From: Kiritimatiellia bacterium
GTDB taxonomy: Bacteria; Verrucomicrobiota; Kiritimatiellia; SLAD01
Assembly: GCA_007128275.1 (NCBI GenBank)
Contig: SKXR01000190.1
Coordinates: 1-5,773, forward strand
Reading direction: 5' to 3'
DNA: 5,773 bases
Every line of letters begins with the position of its first letter. Within the stretch, counting starts at the first letter, position 1. Below, in pieces: positions 5,115-5,773 of the stretch. The notes under the pieces are model-generated. The model was not told the DNA's origin. It did no database searches and saw nothing but the letters and a program-made list of their open reading frames with translations. The position numbers and the translations under genes were made by a program.

Positions 5115-5139
5115 CCAATCACCAATTAACCAATTAACC
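5115..5139. repeat. Short CCAATTAA tandem repeat upstream of rfbF
   Basis: CCAATCA (5115-5121) is followed by CCAATTAA (5122-5129), CCAATTAA (5130-5137) and CC. The array occupies nearly half of the 55-bp gap before rfbF. It is another low-complexity element at a gene boundary, different in sequence from the other three in this window. Confidence 0.6.
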
Positions 5140-5153
5140 CACAACCATTCCCC

Positions 5154-5773
5154 ATGAATCCATCCGATATCCCTGTAGTCATCCTCGCCGGAGGGCGCGG
5201 TACGCGCCTGATGGAAGAAACGACCGTCGTGCCCAAACCCATGGTCACGGTCGGCGGCAAACCGATCCTGTGGCATATCATGAAGAGCTATGCCCAGTAT
5301 GGCTTCCGCCACTTCATCGTTTGTCTCGGGTACAAGGGGTATGTGATCAAGGAATACTTTCTCGACCTGCTGAAGCACACCTCCAGCCTGAAGATCAATG
5401 CGGCGACCGGCGCCACGGAGTACCTCGCCGAAGCGATTGCGGATTGGGAAATCGCCCTCATTGAGACGGGCGAACACAGCCTGACCGGCACGCGTTTGCG
5501 GGCGGTGAAGGAGCACATCGACGCACCCCATTTCTGCCTCACCTATGGCGACGGATTGGCGGACATTCCTTTGGACAAGGAATTGGCATTTCATTTCGAG
5601 CACGGGAAAATCGGAACCGTAGCCGCCGTGCACCCCCCGTCCCGTTTTGGGACTCTGGAATTGGACGATCAGGGGCATGTGCGCTCCTTCCAGGAGAAGG
5701 AGCCGTTGCATCACGACTATATCAATGGCGGATTTTTCATATTCAAGCGGGAATTTCTCGACCGGTTGCCGGA
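5154..5773 (+). CDS. rfbF: Glucose-1-phosphate cytidylyltransferase (5' part, cut by window end)
   Basis: RfbF joins CTP and glucose 1-phosphate into CDP-glucose and pyrophosphate, the substrate of the RfbG encoded upstream. The visible 206 residues are about 80% of the usual roughly 257. The N-terminus has the sugar-nucleotidyltransferase signature LAGGRGTRL (11-19) with EETTVVPKPM (21-30; K28 is the phosphate-contacting lysine type), then GGKPILWHIM (34-43). TYGDG (130-134) gives the metal-binding D133. HPPSRFG (160-166), FQEKE (179-183) and YINGGFF (189-195) are also family-typical. The W-H-I-M segment and HPPSRFG favour the cytidylyltransferase over RmlA-type thymidylyltransferases. The ATG at 5154 is the only sensible start because the signature begins at residue 11, yet there is no Shine-Dalgarno site (the leader ends CAACCATTCCCC). 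The reading frame is open at the window edge. Confidence 0.96.
   Translation, partial: MNPSDIPVVILAGGRGTRLMEETTVVPKPMVTVGGKPILWHIMKSYAQYGFRHFIVCLGYKGYVIKEYFLDLLKHTSSLKINAATGATEYLAEAIADWEIALIETGEHSLTGTRLRAVKEHIDAPHFCLTYGDGLADIPLDKELAFHFEHGKIGTVAAVHPPSRFGTLELDDQGHVRSFQEKEPLHHDYINGGFFIFKREFLDRLP

Overview
The window looks like part of a surface-polysaccharide (O-antigen or lipopolysaccharide type) locus from a Gram-negative bacterium of moderately high GC. Three genes point to nucleotide-sugar supply: a UDP-galactopyranose mutase (UDP-galactofuranose), a CDP-glucose 4,6-dehydratase (rfbG), and the start of a glucose-1-phosphate cytidylyltransferase (rfbF). A DxD-type glycosyltransferase would use such donors. 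No taxonomic marker gene is present. The dispersed low-complexity repeats between and inside genes resemble ones I recall from uncultivated PVC-group bacteria (Verrucomicrobiota, Kiritimatiellota and relatives), but that placement is only a guess.

Layout. 1-191: open reading end of an unidentified gene (+). 209-537: 5'-truncated, frameshifted remnant of a glycosyltransferase (-), a diverged paralogue of the intact one further on. 550-1956: UDP-galactopyranose mutase of the eukaryotic sequence type (+). 1984-2994: intact glycosyltransferase (-), convergent with the mutase and carrying an internal array of heptanucleotide repeats. 2995-3131: divergent intergenic region dominated by a 30-bp imperfect inverted repeat. 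3132-4229: rfbG (+). 4230-4340: intergenic region with a dispersed-type repeat and a perfect hairpin. 4341-4619 and 4583-5098: overlapping pair of a small unknown protein and a MNT/AbiEii-like nucleotidyltransferase, possibly a toxin-antitoxin or defence pair. 5099-5153: short gap with CCAATTAA repeats. 5154-end: rfbF (+), cut by the window edge.

How it fits together. RfbF makes CDP-glucose and RfbG converts it to CDP-4-keto-6-deoxyglucose, the branch point for 3,6-dideoxy and related sugars. The mutase makes UDP-galactofuranose. The glycosyltransferase flanks the mutase, and a remnant of the same family lies on the mutase's other side, so it is a reasonable but unproven candidate for a galactofuranosyltransferase. 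The nucleotidyltransferase pair has no obvious sugar role and separates two genes of one pathway. This and the repeats at nearly every junction suggest a locus assembled by repeated insertion and recombination.
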